The notes beneath the pieces are model-generated. The model was not told the DNA's origin. It did no database searches and saw only the letters and a program-made list of their open reading frames with translations. Positions 35,742 to 43,689 of a stretch of DNA of 64,000 nucleotides are shown one piece after another. The stretch comes from Candidatus Aminicenans sakinawicola JGI OTU-1 (lineage in GTDB: Bacteria > Acidobacteriota > Aminicenantia > Aminicenantales > Aminicenantaceae): assembly GCA_000493965.1 (NCBI GenBank), contig AWNV01000005.1:1-64000 (forward strand), written 5' to 3'. The position numbers and the translations under genes are program-made. Position 1 is the stretch's first letter. Every line of letters starts with the position of its first letter.

Positions 35742-37474
35742 TTCTTGTCCTGTTTCCAATATTTTGCCGTGATTATATGTTCAGATAAGCTTTTTTGTGG
35801 GGGAATATGTAAGTATCTAAGAACTTGAGCAGCTATCTCGCGGAAGACAGGGGCTGCAACTTGTCCGCCGTAATATTGTCCCTGGGGATCATCTATGACT
35901 ATAATCATGGAAATAACAGGTTTTTCAGCAGGTGCAAACCCAGCAAAAGAGGCGGTGTGAGCCCGGGAAGAATAGTGTCCTGTTGAAGGGTCGAATTTTT
36001 GAGCTGTCCCTGTTTTTCCTGCAACATCGTAGCCTTTAACTTGAGCTTCTTTTCCTGTTCCTGTTTTTGTAACCTCTCGAAAAATTGATGTCAGCCTCGT
36101 AGCAGTTTCTTCGGAGATTATTCTTTTGAATTGAAGTGGGCTCTTTTTTGCCTCTATTGAAGGGTCTAAGATTTTCTTAACTATTTTGGGCCGTGTGATG
36201 ACACCTTTGTTAGCAATGACGTTTACTGCCTGCAGCATTTGGATCGCGGTTACTGAGATTTCGTACCCGATGGAAAGAGAAGCAATAGATATTTTGGTCC
36301 AGTCGTTTATGGATCTGAAAATACCTTTCTCCTCGGCTGGAAGGTCAATTCCGGTCCTTTGTCCGAAGCCAAAGCCTGTTATTGTTTTGTAAAGATTTTC
36401 TTCTCCAATCTGCTGGCCTACTTGGATTGTACCCACATTGGAGGAATGAATGATAACTTCAGGAAACGAAAGAGTCTCATATTTTTTATGATCTCTAATT
36501 CTCTGTCCAGCAATAGAAATAAATCCCATACTGCAGTCATATTGATCTTTAAAATTTACTCTTCCTGATTCGATAGCTGCGGAAGCAGTGATGATCTTAA
36601 AAGTCGAGCCGGGGGCATAAGTGTGATGGATTGCCCCGTTTCTATCGAGCCGGGGAGAATCATGACTGAATATGGGGTAATTTGCCATTGCAAGAATTTC
36701 TCCACTGAATGGCTGTGAAATAACAACTGTGCCCCAACTTGCTTTAGTTCTGTGAATAGCTTTTTGCAGTTCTTCTTCAGCAATGTACTGGATTGTTTCA
36801 TCAATCGTCAGAACTAAATCCATTCCAGGCTGCGGTTCTTTTAATGTTTGAAATCTGTATCCTCTTCTCTTGGCATCTCTCAAAACGATACCTTGTCCTT
36901 TTTCCCCCTGTAATGTGGAGTTATATTTGTATTCAATCCCACTTTGTCCTTCCTCATCTATGTTTACCCTTCCGATAATATGGGCTGCCAGTTTTTGTTG
37001 TGGATAAAACCTCTTGTTCTCTTCTATGAATTGAACACCATTCAAATGTAAATTTTTCACCTTTTCTGCTGTTGCCAGGTCGATTTTTCGTTTTATCCAG
37101 ATAAAGTGGTCATTTTTTTCTATCCTGGTTTTAATGGTTTGTGCATGTTTGTTAGAGAAGTGCAGAATTTGCCTTAATTTATTAATTTTCTCCAGCTGAA
37201 TATCCATCGGTTGGTCATCCACAGGGGAATAAAAAATAGACTGTACTGGGAGACTTTGAGCTAGGATAATGCCGGAGCGGTCATATATTGTACCCCGTTT
37301 GGGATTGATTATTTTTTTGTTTTGATTCTGTTCAATTACTTCCTTTCTAAAACGTGGATAGTTTATGACCTGAAACTGGATGAGACGAGAGATAAGCACA
37401 CAGAGCCAGAGGGCTAGGAAAAAGGTCAGGATAATAGTTCTTTTTTTTATTTTTTTCTGATACAAATTTTTCAT
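35738..37474 (-). CDS. ftsI: Septal peptidoglycan transpeptidase FtsI (PBP3)
   Basis: 578-residue class B penicillin-binding protein. One N-terminal membrane anchor (about 12-34), a dimerisation domain with R-G-x-I-Y-D-R near 60, and a transpeptidase domain with S-T-F-K (catalytic Ser) near 292, S-S-N near 345 and K-T-G-T-A near 492. No PASTA domains. Works with FtsW to cross-link septal wall. Confidence 0.96.
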   Translation of the reverse strand: MKNLYQKKIKKRTIILTFFLALWLCVLISRLIQFQVINYPRFRKEVIEQNQNKKIINPKRGTIYDRSGIILAQSLPVQSIFYSPVDDQPMDIQLEKINKLRQILHFSNKHAQTIKTRIEKNDHFIWIKRKIDLATAEKVKNLHLNGVQFIEENKRFYPQQKLAAHIIGRVNIDEEGQSGIEYKYNSTLQGEKGQGIVLRDAKRRGYRFQTLKEPQPGMDLVLTIDETIQYIAEEELQKAIHRTKASWGTVVISQPFSGEILAMANYPIFSHDSPRLDRNGAIHHTYAPGSTFKIITASAAIESGRVNFKDQYDCSMGFISIAGQRIRDHKKYETLSFPEVIIHSSNVGTIQVGQQIGEENLYKTITGFGFGQRTGIDLPAEEKGIFRSINDWTKISIASLSIGYEISVTAIQMLQAVNVIANKGVITRPKIVKKILDPSIEAKKSPLQFKRIISEETATRLTSIFREVTKTGTGKEAQVKGYDVAGKTGTAQKFDPSTGHYSSRAHTASFAGFAPAEKPVISMIIVIDDPQGQYYGGQVAAPVFREIAAQVLRYLHIPPQKSLSEHIITAKYWKQDKK

Positions 37475-37492
37475 TGGGTCTTTCTCTTAAGA

Positions 37493-37786
37493 CTATTGGT
37501 CAAGATTATCACTTATAATCTGTTCCTTTTCCGGGGATGTTAATTTCAATTCTTCCCTGGCAATTTTTTCTACTCTTTCGAGAGAAAGAAGGGACGATTT
37601 TTTTACTTCAAGTTTTTCGATTTCTTTTTTTAGAGAGAGAATTTCTTCCTCCAGTTGTCTTGTCTTATACCCAATTCTGATAGATTCTGCCTGATGCCAG
37701 ATATAGAATATTAGAAAAAATGTTAAAAGTATTGTGCAGGAAATGCCTAGGATAATCTGTGCTTTGCTGAATTTTTTTCTAACCAT
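37493..37786 (-). CDS. ftsL: FtsL-like cell division protein
   Basis: 97-residue bitopic protein: membrane helix at about 11-30, then a coiled coil (about 35-75) rich in Glu, Lys and Leu. Sequence is weakly conserved in this family; identification rests on topology, length and its place between rsmH and ftsI. It starts one base after the rsmH stop. Confidence 0.82.
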   Translation of the reverse strand: MVRKKFSKAQIILGISCTILLTFFLIFYIWHQAESIRIGYKTRQLEEEILSLKKEIEKLEVKKSSLLSLERVEKIAREELKLTSPEKEQIISDNLDQ

Positions 37787-38683
37787 CTAGATTCTTTCAC
37801 TGGCTCTTAATTTGGCCGACCTTGATCTGAAGTTAAGGGAAATTTCTTTTTCAGAGGGAAGAACAGGTTTTTTTGTCAAGATTTTGATCAGAGGATTGGC
37901 ATTCATGGGTGAAGCCAGATTGGTAAATGTATGTTTTATAATCCTATCCTCCAGAGAATGAAAAGAAATAATGATTATACGGGATTTTGGAGGGATTTTT
38001 TGTACGATTCTTTCTAGAAAGTTTGAGAGATTTTTTAACTCTTGGTTAACTTCGATTCGGATGGCTTGAAAAACTTTTGCCGCAGGGTGAGTCTTTCCTC
38101 TCTGGGGTCTCCACCGGAAGAGTTTTTCAACAATTTGGAAGAGCTGAGTTGTAGTTTCGATTTTTTTGACTTTCCTTTTCGAGGCAATTTCTTTTGCTAA
38201 CCTTTTTGCAGGTCTTACTTCTCCATATTCGCGAAATATTTTGGCAAGTCTATGTTCTGAGTACTTGTTTATCACTTTTGATGCCGTGATTTTGTTCCGG
38301 AAGTCCATCCTCATATCAAGAGGGCCTTCATTATTATAACTAAATCCTCTTTCTGGAGAATCGAGTTGGAAGGATGAAATGCCCAAATCTAGAAGCACAC
38401 CACGGATGTTGGAAAAATCAATTTTTAGGTCAGGAAGATATCTGAAATCTGAGTGATAGAGTTCGACTCTCTCTGCATAGGGCTTAAGTTTTTCTTTTGC
38501 CTCTAACAGGGATTTTTCATCAATGTCGAATCCGATAAGAGAAGCGTCCTTGTTTCTTTTAAGGATTTCGAGTGAGTGACCTCCTAAACCAATTGTGCAG
38601 TCTATATAAGTGCCTTTTCTTGTTACATCGAGATAATGGAGCACTTCTTCTGAAAGAACAGGAATATGGCCTTTTCCGTTCAT
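37787..38683 (-). CDS. rsmH: 16S rRNA (cytosine-1402-N4)-methyltransferase RsmH
   Basis: 298-residue SAM-dependent methyltransferase (MraW) acting on C1402 of 16S rRNA. Seen: H-I-P-V-L-S-E-E-V near residue 6, D-C-T-I-G-L-G-G-H-S near 29, L-D-L-G-I-S-S-F-Q-L near 97, the E-R-G-F-S segment and I-S-F-H-S-L-E-D-R near 243. Start overlaps mraZ stop by four bases. Confidence 0.96.
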   Translation of the reverse strand: MNGKGHIPVLSEEVLHYLDVTRKGTYIDCTIGLGGHSLEILKRNKDASLIGFDIDEKSLLEAKEKLKPYAERVELYHSDFRYLPDLKIDFSNIRGVLLDLGISSFQLDSPERGFSYNNEGPLDMRMDFRNKITASKVINKYSEHRLAKIFREYGEVRPAKRLAKEIASKRKVKKIETTTQLFQIVEKLFRWRPQRGKTHPAAKVFQAIRIEVNQELKNLSNFLERIVQKIPPKSRIIIISFHSLEDRIIKHTFTNLASPMNANPLIKILTKKPVLPSEKEISLNFRSRSAKLRASERI

Positions 38684-39162
38684 TCTCTTTTTCCCTTTGT
38701 TGTAAGTTCTGATATGCGTTCGAAGTCCTCATCCGTCAGAGGATTTTGGTCGAGCATTTTGTTGATGACATTTTTGCTCCAGATTTCTAAATGATTATTG
38801 AGGCCTATTACTTCTACTTCGTCTTCGAGTTTTGCCTTTTCTTTCATTGCTTGACTGATTAAAACACGTCCTTTAGAATCTATTTCGTATTGAGTGCCTT
38901 TCAGATTGACTCGGAGCATAAACATTCTGACATCAGGCTTAAGATGAATAAGGCCCTCTTCGGTAATACCCGCAAGTTTTTTCCACACTGAAAGTGGATA
39001 GATCTGAACAGCTTCATCTGTCAAGGAAGTAATGAATACTTCTTTTCCATATTCTTCTTCGATAGCTGCGCGGAATTTTTCTGGTATCTTTATTCTTCCG
39101 CCTTTATCAAGGCGTGCTTTGTAGCTTCCGATTAAATAATTTCCCATTTTGTCCCGTTTCAT
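38680..39162 (-). CDS. mraZ: Transcriptional regulator MraZ
   Basis: AbrB-like DNA-binding protein that controls the dcw cluster in bacteria studied so far. Two swapped-hairpin halves are visible: L-D-K-G-G-R-I-K-I-P near residue 18 and I-D-S-K-G-R-V-L-I near 90. The start is ambiguous: ATG at 39162 gives 160 residues with almost no leader from the mapped promoter; ATG at 39147 gives 155 residues and better matches the family N-terminus. Three MraZ-box repeats overlap this start region, implying autoregulation at the point of initiation. Confidence 0.93.
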   Translation of the reverse strand: MKRDKMGNYLIGSYKARLDKGGRIKIPEKFRAAIEEEYGKEVFITSLTDEAVQIYPLSVWKKLAGITEEGLIHLKPDVRMFMLRVNLKGTQYEIDSKGRVLISQAMKEKAKLEDEVEVIGLNNHLEIWSKNVINKMLDQNPLTDEDFERISELTTKGKRE

Positions 39163-39166
39163 CCCA
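39142..39166 (-). promoter_or_regulatory. Three MraZ-box repeats at the mraZ start
   Basis: Read on the minus strand: TGGGA (39162-39166), CGGGA (39152-39156) and TGGGA (39142-39146), each 10 bases apart with 5-base spacers. MraZ of E. coli binds TGGGN repeats with 5-base spacing. Here the repeats start at the predicted transcript start and extend over both candidate start codons. Confidence 0.7.
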
Positions 39167-39176
39167 TTTTTATTAA

Positions 39177-39205
39177 AATATATGTAAGATTATTTATAAT
39201 GTCAA
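39177..39205 (-). promoter_or_regulatory. Strong sigma-70-type promoter of the dcw cluster
   Basis: On the minus strand TTGACA (39200-39205), a 17-base spacer and TATATT (39177-39182). Predicted transcription start near 39170, directly before the MraZ boxes. Confidence 0.72.
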
Positions 39206-39423
39206 GGAAAAAATAGGGAAATATGTCAGTATTTTATGGGATTTCTATATAATGTACCTAACTGAAAATATATACTATATAGGGTAGGCTGTATGACTGG
39301 GTCGGCTTGTGAATAATTGTTTATGACAAAACTGATATTATGATATTACCTAGCCTGGAATAATTTTGGCTAAGAAGGGAATGTGTGTTCCTTGGAAATA
39401 GGATGTTTGGGCTTGAGTTATTT

Positions 39424-39678
39424 CTATTTCGTGAATAATTTTTCCTCTAGCAGTTTTATTGCAACGTCATAGTCTTTTTCTTTAACGAATATTTTTATCT
39501 CGCCCAGGCCGTCCGCAGAGAAAGCATGGACAGATTGGACAACTAGTCCCCTAAAAAAACAGGAGATACCGTAGCTTTTAAGGTAACTTTTTACTACTTC
39601 CGCTTCCACAGGCCCCCAGACTGAATGAACCTGTTTAAGTCGGGAATCTTTATCGACTTTTTGTTTTCTGTTATCCAT
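39424..39678 (-). CDS. DUF2007 family protein
   Basis: 84 residues. The body follows the DUF2007 plan: a segment V-H-S-V-W-G-P-V-E-A-E-V-V-K-S-Y-L near residues 18-34 places a helix that reads as E-A-x-x-x-K-S-Y-L, then I-S-C-F-F-R-G, and ends with I-F-V-K-E-K-D-Y-D-V-A-I-K-L-L-E. The family is called putative signal-transducing protein and has a ferredoxin-like fold; function unknown. It lies seven bases after the Nudix gene, in the same direction. Confidence 0.78.
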   Translation of the reverse strand: MDNRKQKVDKDSRLKQVHSVWGPVEAEVVKSYLKSYGISCFFRGLVVQSVHAFSADGLGEIKIFVKEKDYDVAIKLLEEKLFTK

Positions 39679-39685
39679 TATAACT

Positions 39686-40099
39686 TCATTTTTTCCTGTT
39701 AAAATAATCTGCTAGGATCTTTTGATGGTCGAATGCAAGAGGGAAATTGATTTCCTCCTTTGTGAATATCCTAACTTCTTTTGCATCATCCTGTGCAGCG
39801 GGTTTTCCGCAGGCAGTGGCGATGAAAACGGTTGAAATAGTATGTTTGCGCGGATCGCGTTTAGGGTCTGAATATGTATGCATCTGTCTTTTAATCTGAA
39901 TGTCAAGGCATGTTTCTTCTTTGGCCTCTCGTACTGCAGCCTGCTCTAAAGATTCGCCGTAATTAACAAATCCACCTGGAATTGCCCATCCATAAGGAGG
40001 ATATTTTCGGTTGACAAGCACAATTCCCTGTTTTCTGTCCTCTCTTTCTATCTCGATAATAATATCTGCCGTTGGAGAAGGATTCTTATGTTTCTTCAT
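39686..40099 (-). CDS. Nudix hydrolase
   Basis: 137-residue Nudix pyrophosphatase. The Nudix box runs from G-G-F-V-N-Y-G-E through R-E-A-K-E-E-T at about residues 41-63, with both Glu of R-E-x-x-E-E in place for Mg2+ binding. Preceded by P-P-Y-G-W-A-I-P, typical of ADP-ribose or ADP-sugar pyrophosphatases, but the substrate is not determined. It follows the FBP aldolase/phosphatase gene by 51 bases on the same strand. Confidence 0.9.
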   Translation of the reverse strand: MKKHKNPSPTADIIIEIEREDRKQGIVLVNRKYPPYGWAIPGGFVNYGESLEQAAVREAKEETCLDIQIKRQMHTYSDPKRDPRKHTISTVFIATACGKPAAQDDAKEVRIFTKEEINFPLAFDHQKILADYFNRKK

Positions 40100-40150
40100 A
40101 GGAATCTACATCTGAATATGGAAATTTTAATTTTGTATAAATCTTTAAAC

Positions 40151-41257
40151 TTAATCTTTATCTTTAAACTTGAATTTCTTTTCAAGTTTTTCTAACTTGT
40201 CAACAATACCACCATATTCTAACTCGCTATAAGGAAGCATGGCTGCCCCGGAGAATCCTTGTTGCCTGATTGCTGTAGCTTTCTCAGAAACCTTTGTTCT
40301 TACATAATCCCAGTAAGGATGGTCAAAAACATCGGCTGGTTCGGTTAGTTTACCATCTTTTACACAGAAAGCGGCTCCAGTTACTACCGGAGGCCCGTCG
40401 AAATATGAAATTGTGCAGTTAAGCTTGCACGGCATCAGCGGGCCTGTGTGGCTGCCTCTCATAAACCCAGCGACTAAATGCCCGATTTGAAACGGAGCCA
40501 GTATTTCTCCGGTTGCCGGAAACTCTCCCTGAACCCGGCACAACGCTACGGGGTCATCTTTTCCCGTGTATTTCCCTGCTATATTATGGAGACGAGTGGT
40601 GGAGATAGAGAGTGCCTGGTTTCCTGTGTTTCTGGAATAAATGCTTTCTATGACATATCGTTCATTATCCCTCAGCAGGGCAGCTATGTCATAGATATCT
40701 TCTGGACTATTGAGGTCAACAATCTTGTCTTTTTCAGTGTACCCAACATCAATGATGCGAAAAGTGAAACCCTTGTTCATCTTTGGGCTTAATATGAGTC
40801 CAGCACAGTACATTGGATCAGCAAAGGCGAGATAAAACGGCAGGTTATATGCTCCTGGGTCTGTTTTATCAGCAGCGAAAAAGACAAATGGTTCGTTTGG
40901 CCGTTCTTCAAATTCCATTTCAGCAACTGCAGGCCCCAGCCCCTTTATGTTGCCGCTGAATGCATCTTTCAAGAGGTCCTGGCCAGCTCCGTAAAGGCCC
41001 TGTTTTTTAGCTACGCTTGTTCCTGCCAGAAAAGCATCCCAGGCCAGCTTATGAATTTTTTCATCAGATATGCCTCTTTCATGAGAACATAAAATAGCAA
41101 TATCATCACCCGTATGACTGAAATAAGAATCGATTATTAAGTTCTTGCCGTTTGACTGAACAAAATTTTTAACTTCATTTATTATTGCTTTGCTGGGTGT
41201 AATATGACCTCCAATGCTGCCTATGTCTGCTTTTAAGACACTGAGAGTAATTTTCAT
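40151..41257 (-). CDS. Archaeal-type bifunctional FBP aldolase/phosphatase (class V FBPase)
   Basis: 368-residue enzyme that condenses triose phosphates to fructose 1,6-bisphosphate and then dephosphorylates it, making gluconeogenesis unidirectional. Family features: K-A-D-I-G-S-I-G-G-H near residues 9-18, H-T-G-D-D near 48-52 (metal site), the G-Q-D-L-L-K-D near 92, A-A-D-K-T-D-P-G-A-Y near 128-137, and Y-F-D-G-P-P-V-V near 288. It is widespread in archaea and found in some deep-branching or thermophilic bacteria. The ATG is preceded by AGGAGG. It heads a minus-strand group with the Nudix and DUF2007 genes. Confidence 0.92.
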   Translation of the reverse strand: MKITLSVLKADIGSIGGHITPSKAIINEVKNFVQSNGKNLIIDSYFSHTGDDIAILCSHERGISDEKIHKLAWDAFLAGTSVAKKQGLYGAGQDLLKDAFSGNIKGLGPAVAEMEFEERPNEPFVFFAADKTDPGAYNLPFYLAFADPMYCAGLILSPKMNKGFTFRIIDVGYTEKDKIVDLNSPEDIYDIAALLRDNERYVIESIYSRNTGNQALSISTTRLHNIAGKYTGKDDPVALCRVQGEFPATGEILAPFQIGHLVAGFMRGSHTGPLMPCKLNCTISYFDGPPVVTGAAFCVKDGKLTEPADVFDHPYWDYVRTKVSEKATAIRQQGFSGAAMLPYSELEYGGIVDKLEKLEKKFKFKDKD

Positions 41258-41585
41258 TCATGCCTCCTAAAATATATATTTTTCACTGACGGAGTAATTC
41301 TAATTTGTTTAGACAATGAAAGTCAACCTTTCATCATATAAAATCTGTCAGAATTATTCCTATTTTTTATTCAGCTAAACTGGAATTAAAAACAGGGATA
41401 AGAAAAGTATAGTATGTTGTTCATTGAAACCTCAGATTTAATGGATAAGAATGGCTACACTTGTTTAGAATAATGGACAGTTCTGAAGCTGTAGATTCGT
41501 GCATATCTCTTGTATTATTTGGCATGAATTATGCTTATTTTATATAATGATAAAAAAGAGAAACCTCTATAGAAGGAGGGAAACC
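41258..41585. other. Divergent intergenic region, 328 bases
   Basis: Lies between the FBP aldolase/phosphatase (leftward) and the FecR/DUF6600-type gene (rightward). Two partly complementary arms (about 41287-41304 and 41347-41364, sharing GGA(G/A)TAATTCT) could form a weak inverted repeat. Apart from the rightward promoter listed separately I see no gene or RNA signal. Confidence 0.5.
41519..41548 (+). promoter_or_regulatory. Promoter of the FecR/DUF6600-type gene; overlaps a sigma-54-like site
   Basis: TTGGCA (41519-41524), 18-base spacer and TATAAT (41543-41548), 38 bases before the ATG. The same stretch, 41520-41535, also reads TGGCATG-AATT-ATGCT, close to the sigma-54 pattern TGGCACG-N4-TTGCT with correct GG-to-GC spacing but two mismatches. 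The sigma-70 reading is simpler. Confidence 0.5.
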
Positions 41586-43625
41586 ATGAGAAAAAGGATT
41601 TTATTCTCTTTATTTGTTTTTATATTTATTATTTTTTGCTCTTCTTTTGTTCATTCTGATTCCCATTATAAATATGTGAATTCTCCAAACACAGAAATAT
41701 ATTTCGGCCACATAAGCTATGTTGAAGTGCAGAATGACGGCAAAGATCCTGTTGTCCTAAGGGCGGAAAATCCTTCGCCTGAAATAGCTGTTTTGAATTT
41801 TCCTCTGCTCCCTGGAGATACGATCAAGACAACGGGAAGCAGAAGATGTGAAATCCAGTTTGATACAGGAACAATCATAAGGCTTGACCTGGATACAGAA
41901 TTAAAAATCGAGACTATTCTTGCGCATAGTCTCAGTTCAAGCAAGAAGATAACAAACCTAGTCCTTGTAAAAGGACAGATCTATATCATGTATAAACGCT
42001 ATAACCGCCCCGAAGTTTTCCAGGTTATAACCCCAAACGCTGCTGTTAAAATGAACCACAGCACGGTTGCACTGATAAAAGCTGGAGAAGATGACAGCAC
42101 AGAAGTTCAGATAAAAAAGGGGAAAGCCTATGTCCTTTGTGGGCCTGATGAAGAGAATACAGAAAAAAAGAAATTAAAGAAATCACAGAAATTGACGGTT
42201 TTAAAAGATCATTTTGTTCTTTATGATAAATACCGGCCGGATGTTGATTTTGAGCTGTGGAATGAGCATATAAATGAAAATTTCGAGGCTCTCCATGAAG
42301 GTAAAAATTTTATTCCAAAACCCATAGAGAAATATCCCAAGGCAGTCATATATTTCGCTCAAAAGTATTCCAATCTTCATGGAGAGTGGATATGGAATAG
42401 CCTTTATGGTTATGTCTGGCGGCCTTTCTACAACGATAAGTATCCATGGGGGAATTGGTCCCCTTATATTAATGGCCAGTGGAGAAAATTGGATAACCAG
42501 CTTTTCTGGGTTCCTCAGGAATCCTGGGGTTGGGTTCCCTATCATCTTGGCCTTTGGACATGGAACAAGAAAAGCGGCTGGATCTGGATTCCTGGAGATG
42601 CTTTTGCACCAGCTTGGGCAGCTTGGGATTTTTATATGGGATATTATAGCTGGAGGCCATGGTGTTTGTGGGATTGGTTTTTATTGGACAGTTTTTATGG
42701 CGGCTTTTACGGAAATAGTTATTATCCATGGTATTATTATCCACAGTTTTATGGAGGAAACACAGGATATTTGGCTGATAACAGGAAGCCAATATTTAGA
42801 AAAATTCATAAGGATCAACTCGAACAAAAAGGAATCTCTTCCTATCCGCTTCCAAAAAAAATGAAGAAGGCATATGCTAATGTTGTTTCAGCATTAAAAA
42901 AAGGGGATGAGAGAGTTTTCGATTCTTTAAAGAAGATTCCTGAACAGATGGTTATAATAAAGAAAGAGGATTTGAATGCTTCAAGGATACAGAATAACGC
43001 TATCAAGTTCAGCCAGTTTTCTCCTAATATTCAAAAGGAATTTTTAACTTCAAAATTCCATAAAGATACAAATCGCCAGGCTGTCGACACATTTAGAAGA
43101 AATAATCTCCTTGATTATGTGAAAAAGAGCTTGATTAGCTCAAAGCCTGAGAATACAGAGAGAATTACTACCGCCATAAAAGAACATGTCTTCACCGGTG
43201 AAACAGCGCTTAGACCAAAAAAGGCTGTAACCAGGCAGAAAACAGCAATATCCGGGAGGAGAATAGATTCTTCCGGCAAAAAAAATGCAGGGCTTTTAAG
43301 CCAAAGTCGTTCAAAAGTACGATTCAGGGATTGGAATCCTGATATAAGAGCGGCTCAAAGAGCCGGAGTATCTATAAGATATTCCAGCAGAACAAATGAA
43401 GTTTTCTGCCCTGAACTTCGAATTTCCTCAAGGGGTGTTTTTTCTAAAATGACGGGCAGTAGTTCAAGAGTGAGAATTGGTTCCTCGGGTGTTTTCTCTT
43501 CGTCGGGTTCAATTTCAAGTTCTTCTTCTGGCAGCGGCTCCACTGGAACAAGATCTTCGGTCTCAAGAAGTTCAGCACGTTCTTCAAGCAGTGGAGGATC
43601 AGGCGGTTCCGGTAAAAAAAAGTGA
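41586..43625 (+). CDS. Exported FecR-domain/DUF6600-type protein with Ser-rich tail
   Basis: 679 residues. Signal peptide (about 1-22), a FecR-like beta domain (about 40-180; includes L-P-G-D-T-I-K-T and a region on binding a threshold), a Trp/Tyr/Pro-rich region near 260-400 with repeated G-x-W-x-W and W-G-W-V-P-Y units as in DUF6600 proteins, and a Ser/Gly-rich low-complexity tail (last 70 residues). Probably periplasmic or surface-associated; role unknown. The open frame extends 29 codons upstream, but AAGGAGGG seven bases before the ATG at 41586 and the signal peptide there fix the start. Confidence 0.75.
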   Translation: MRKRILFSLFVFIFIIFCSSFVHSDSHYKYVNSPNTEIYFGHISYVEVQNDGKDPVVLRAENPSPEIAVLNFPLLPGDTIKTTGSRRCEIQFDTGTIIRLDLDTELKIETILAHSLSSSKKITNLVLVKGQIYIMYKRYNRPEVFQVITPNAAVKMNHSTVALIKAGEDDSTEVQIKKGKAYVLCGPDEENTEKKKLKKSQKLTVLKDHFVLYDKYRPDVDFELWNEHINENFEALHEGKNFIPKPIEKYPKAVIYFAQKYSNLHGEWIWNSLYGYVWRPFYNDKYPWGNWSPYINGQWRKLDNQLFWVPQESWGWVPYHLGLWTWNKKSGWIWIPGDAFAPAWAAWDFYMGYYSWRPWCLWDWFLLDSFYGGFYGNSYYPWYYYPQFYGGNTGYLADNRKPIFRKIHKDQLEQKGISSYPLPKKMKKAYANVVSALKKGDERVFDSLKKIPEQMVIIKKEDLNASRIQNNAIKFSQFSPNIQKEFLTSKFHKDTNRQAVDTFRRNNLLDYVKKSLISSKPENTERITTAIKEHVFTGETALRPKKAVTRQKTAISGRRIDSSGKKNAGLLSQSRSKVRFRDWNPDIRAAQRAGVSIRYSSRTNEVFCPELRISSRGVFSKMTGSSSRVRIGSSGVFSSSGSISSSSSGSGSTGTRSSVSRSSARSSSSGGSGGSGKKK

Positions 43626-43689
43626 TCAATAAGCCTGCTCTACCGGCCTGACTTGCTGCCTTTTATGAAAGGGCAACATAGTGATTGAA

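Noticed and set aside
39340..39385. TAGCC/GGCTA inverted repeat after the DUF2007 gene as a terminator
   Set aside because: Five-base stem, twelve-base loop and no T-run on the relevant strand.
42201..42864. Overlapping frames inside the Trp-rich exported protein
   Set aside because: Low-complexity coding sequence gives open shadows on both strands; none has an RBS or family match.
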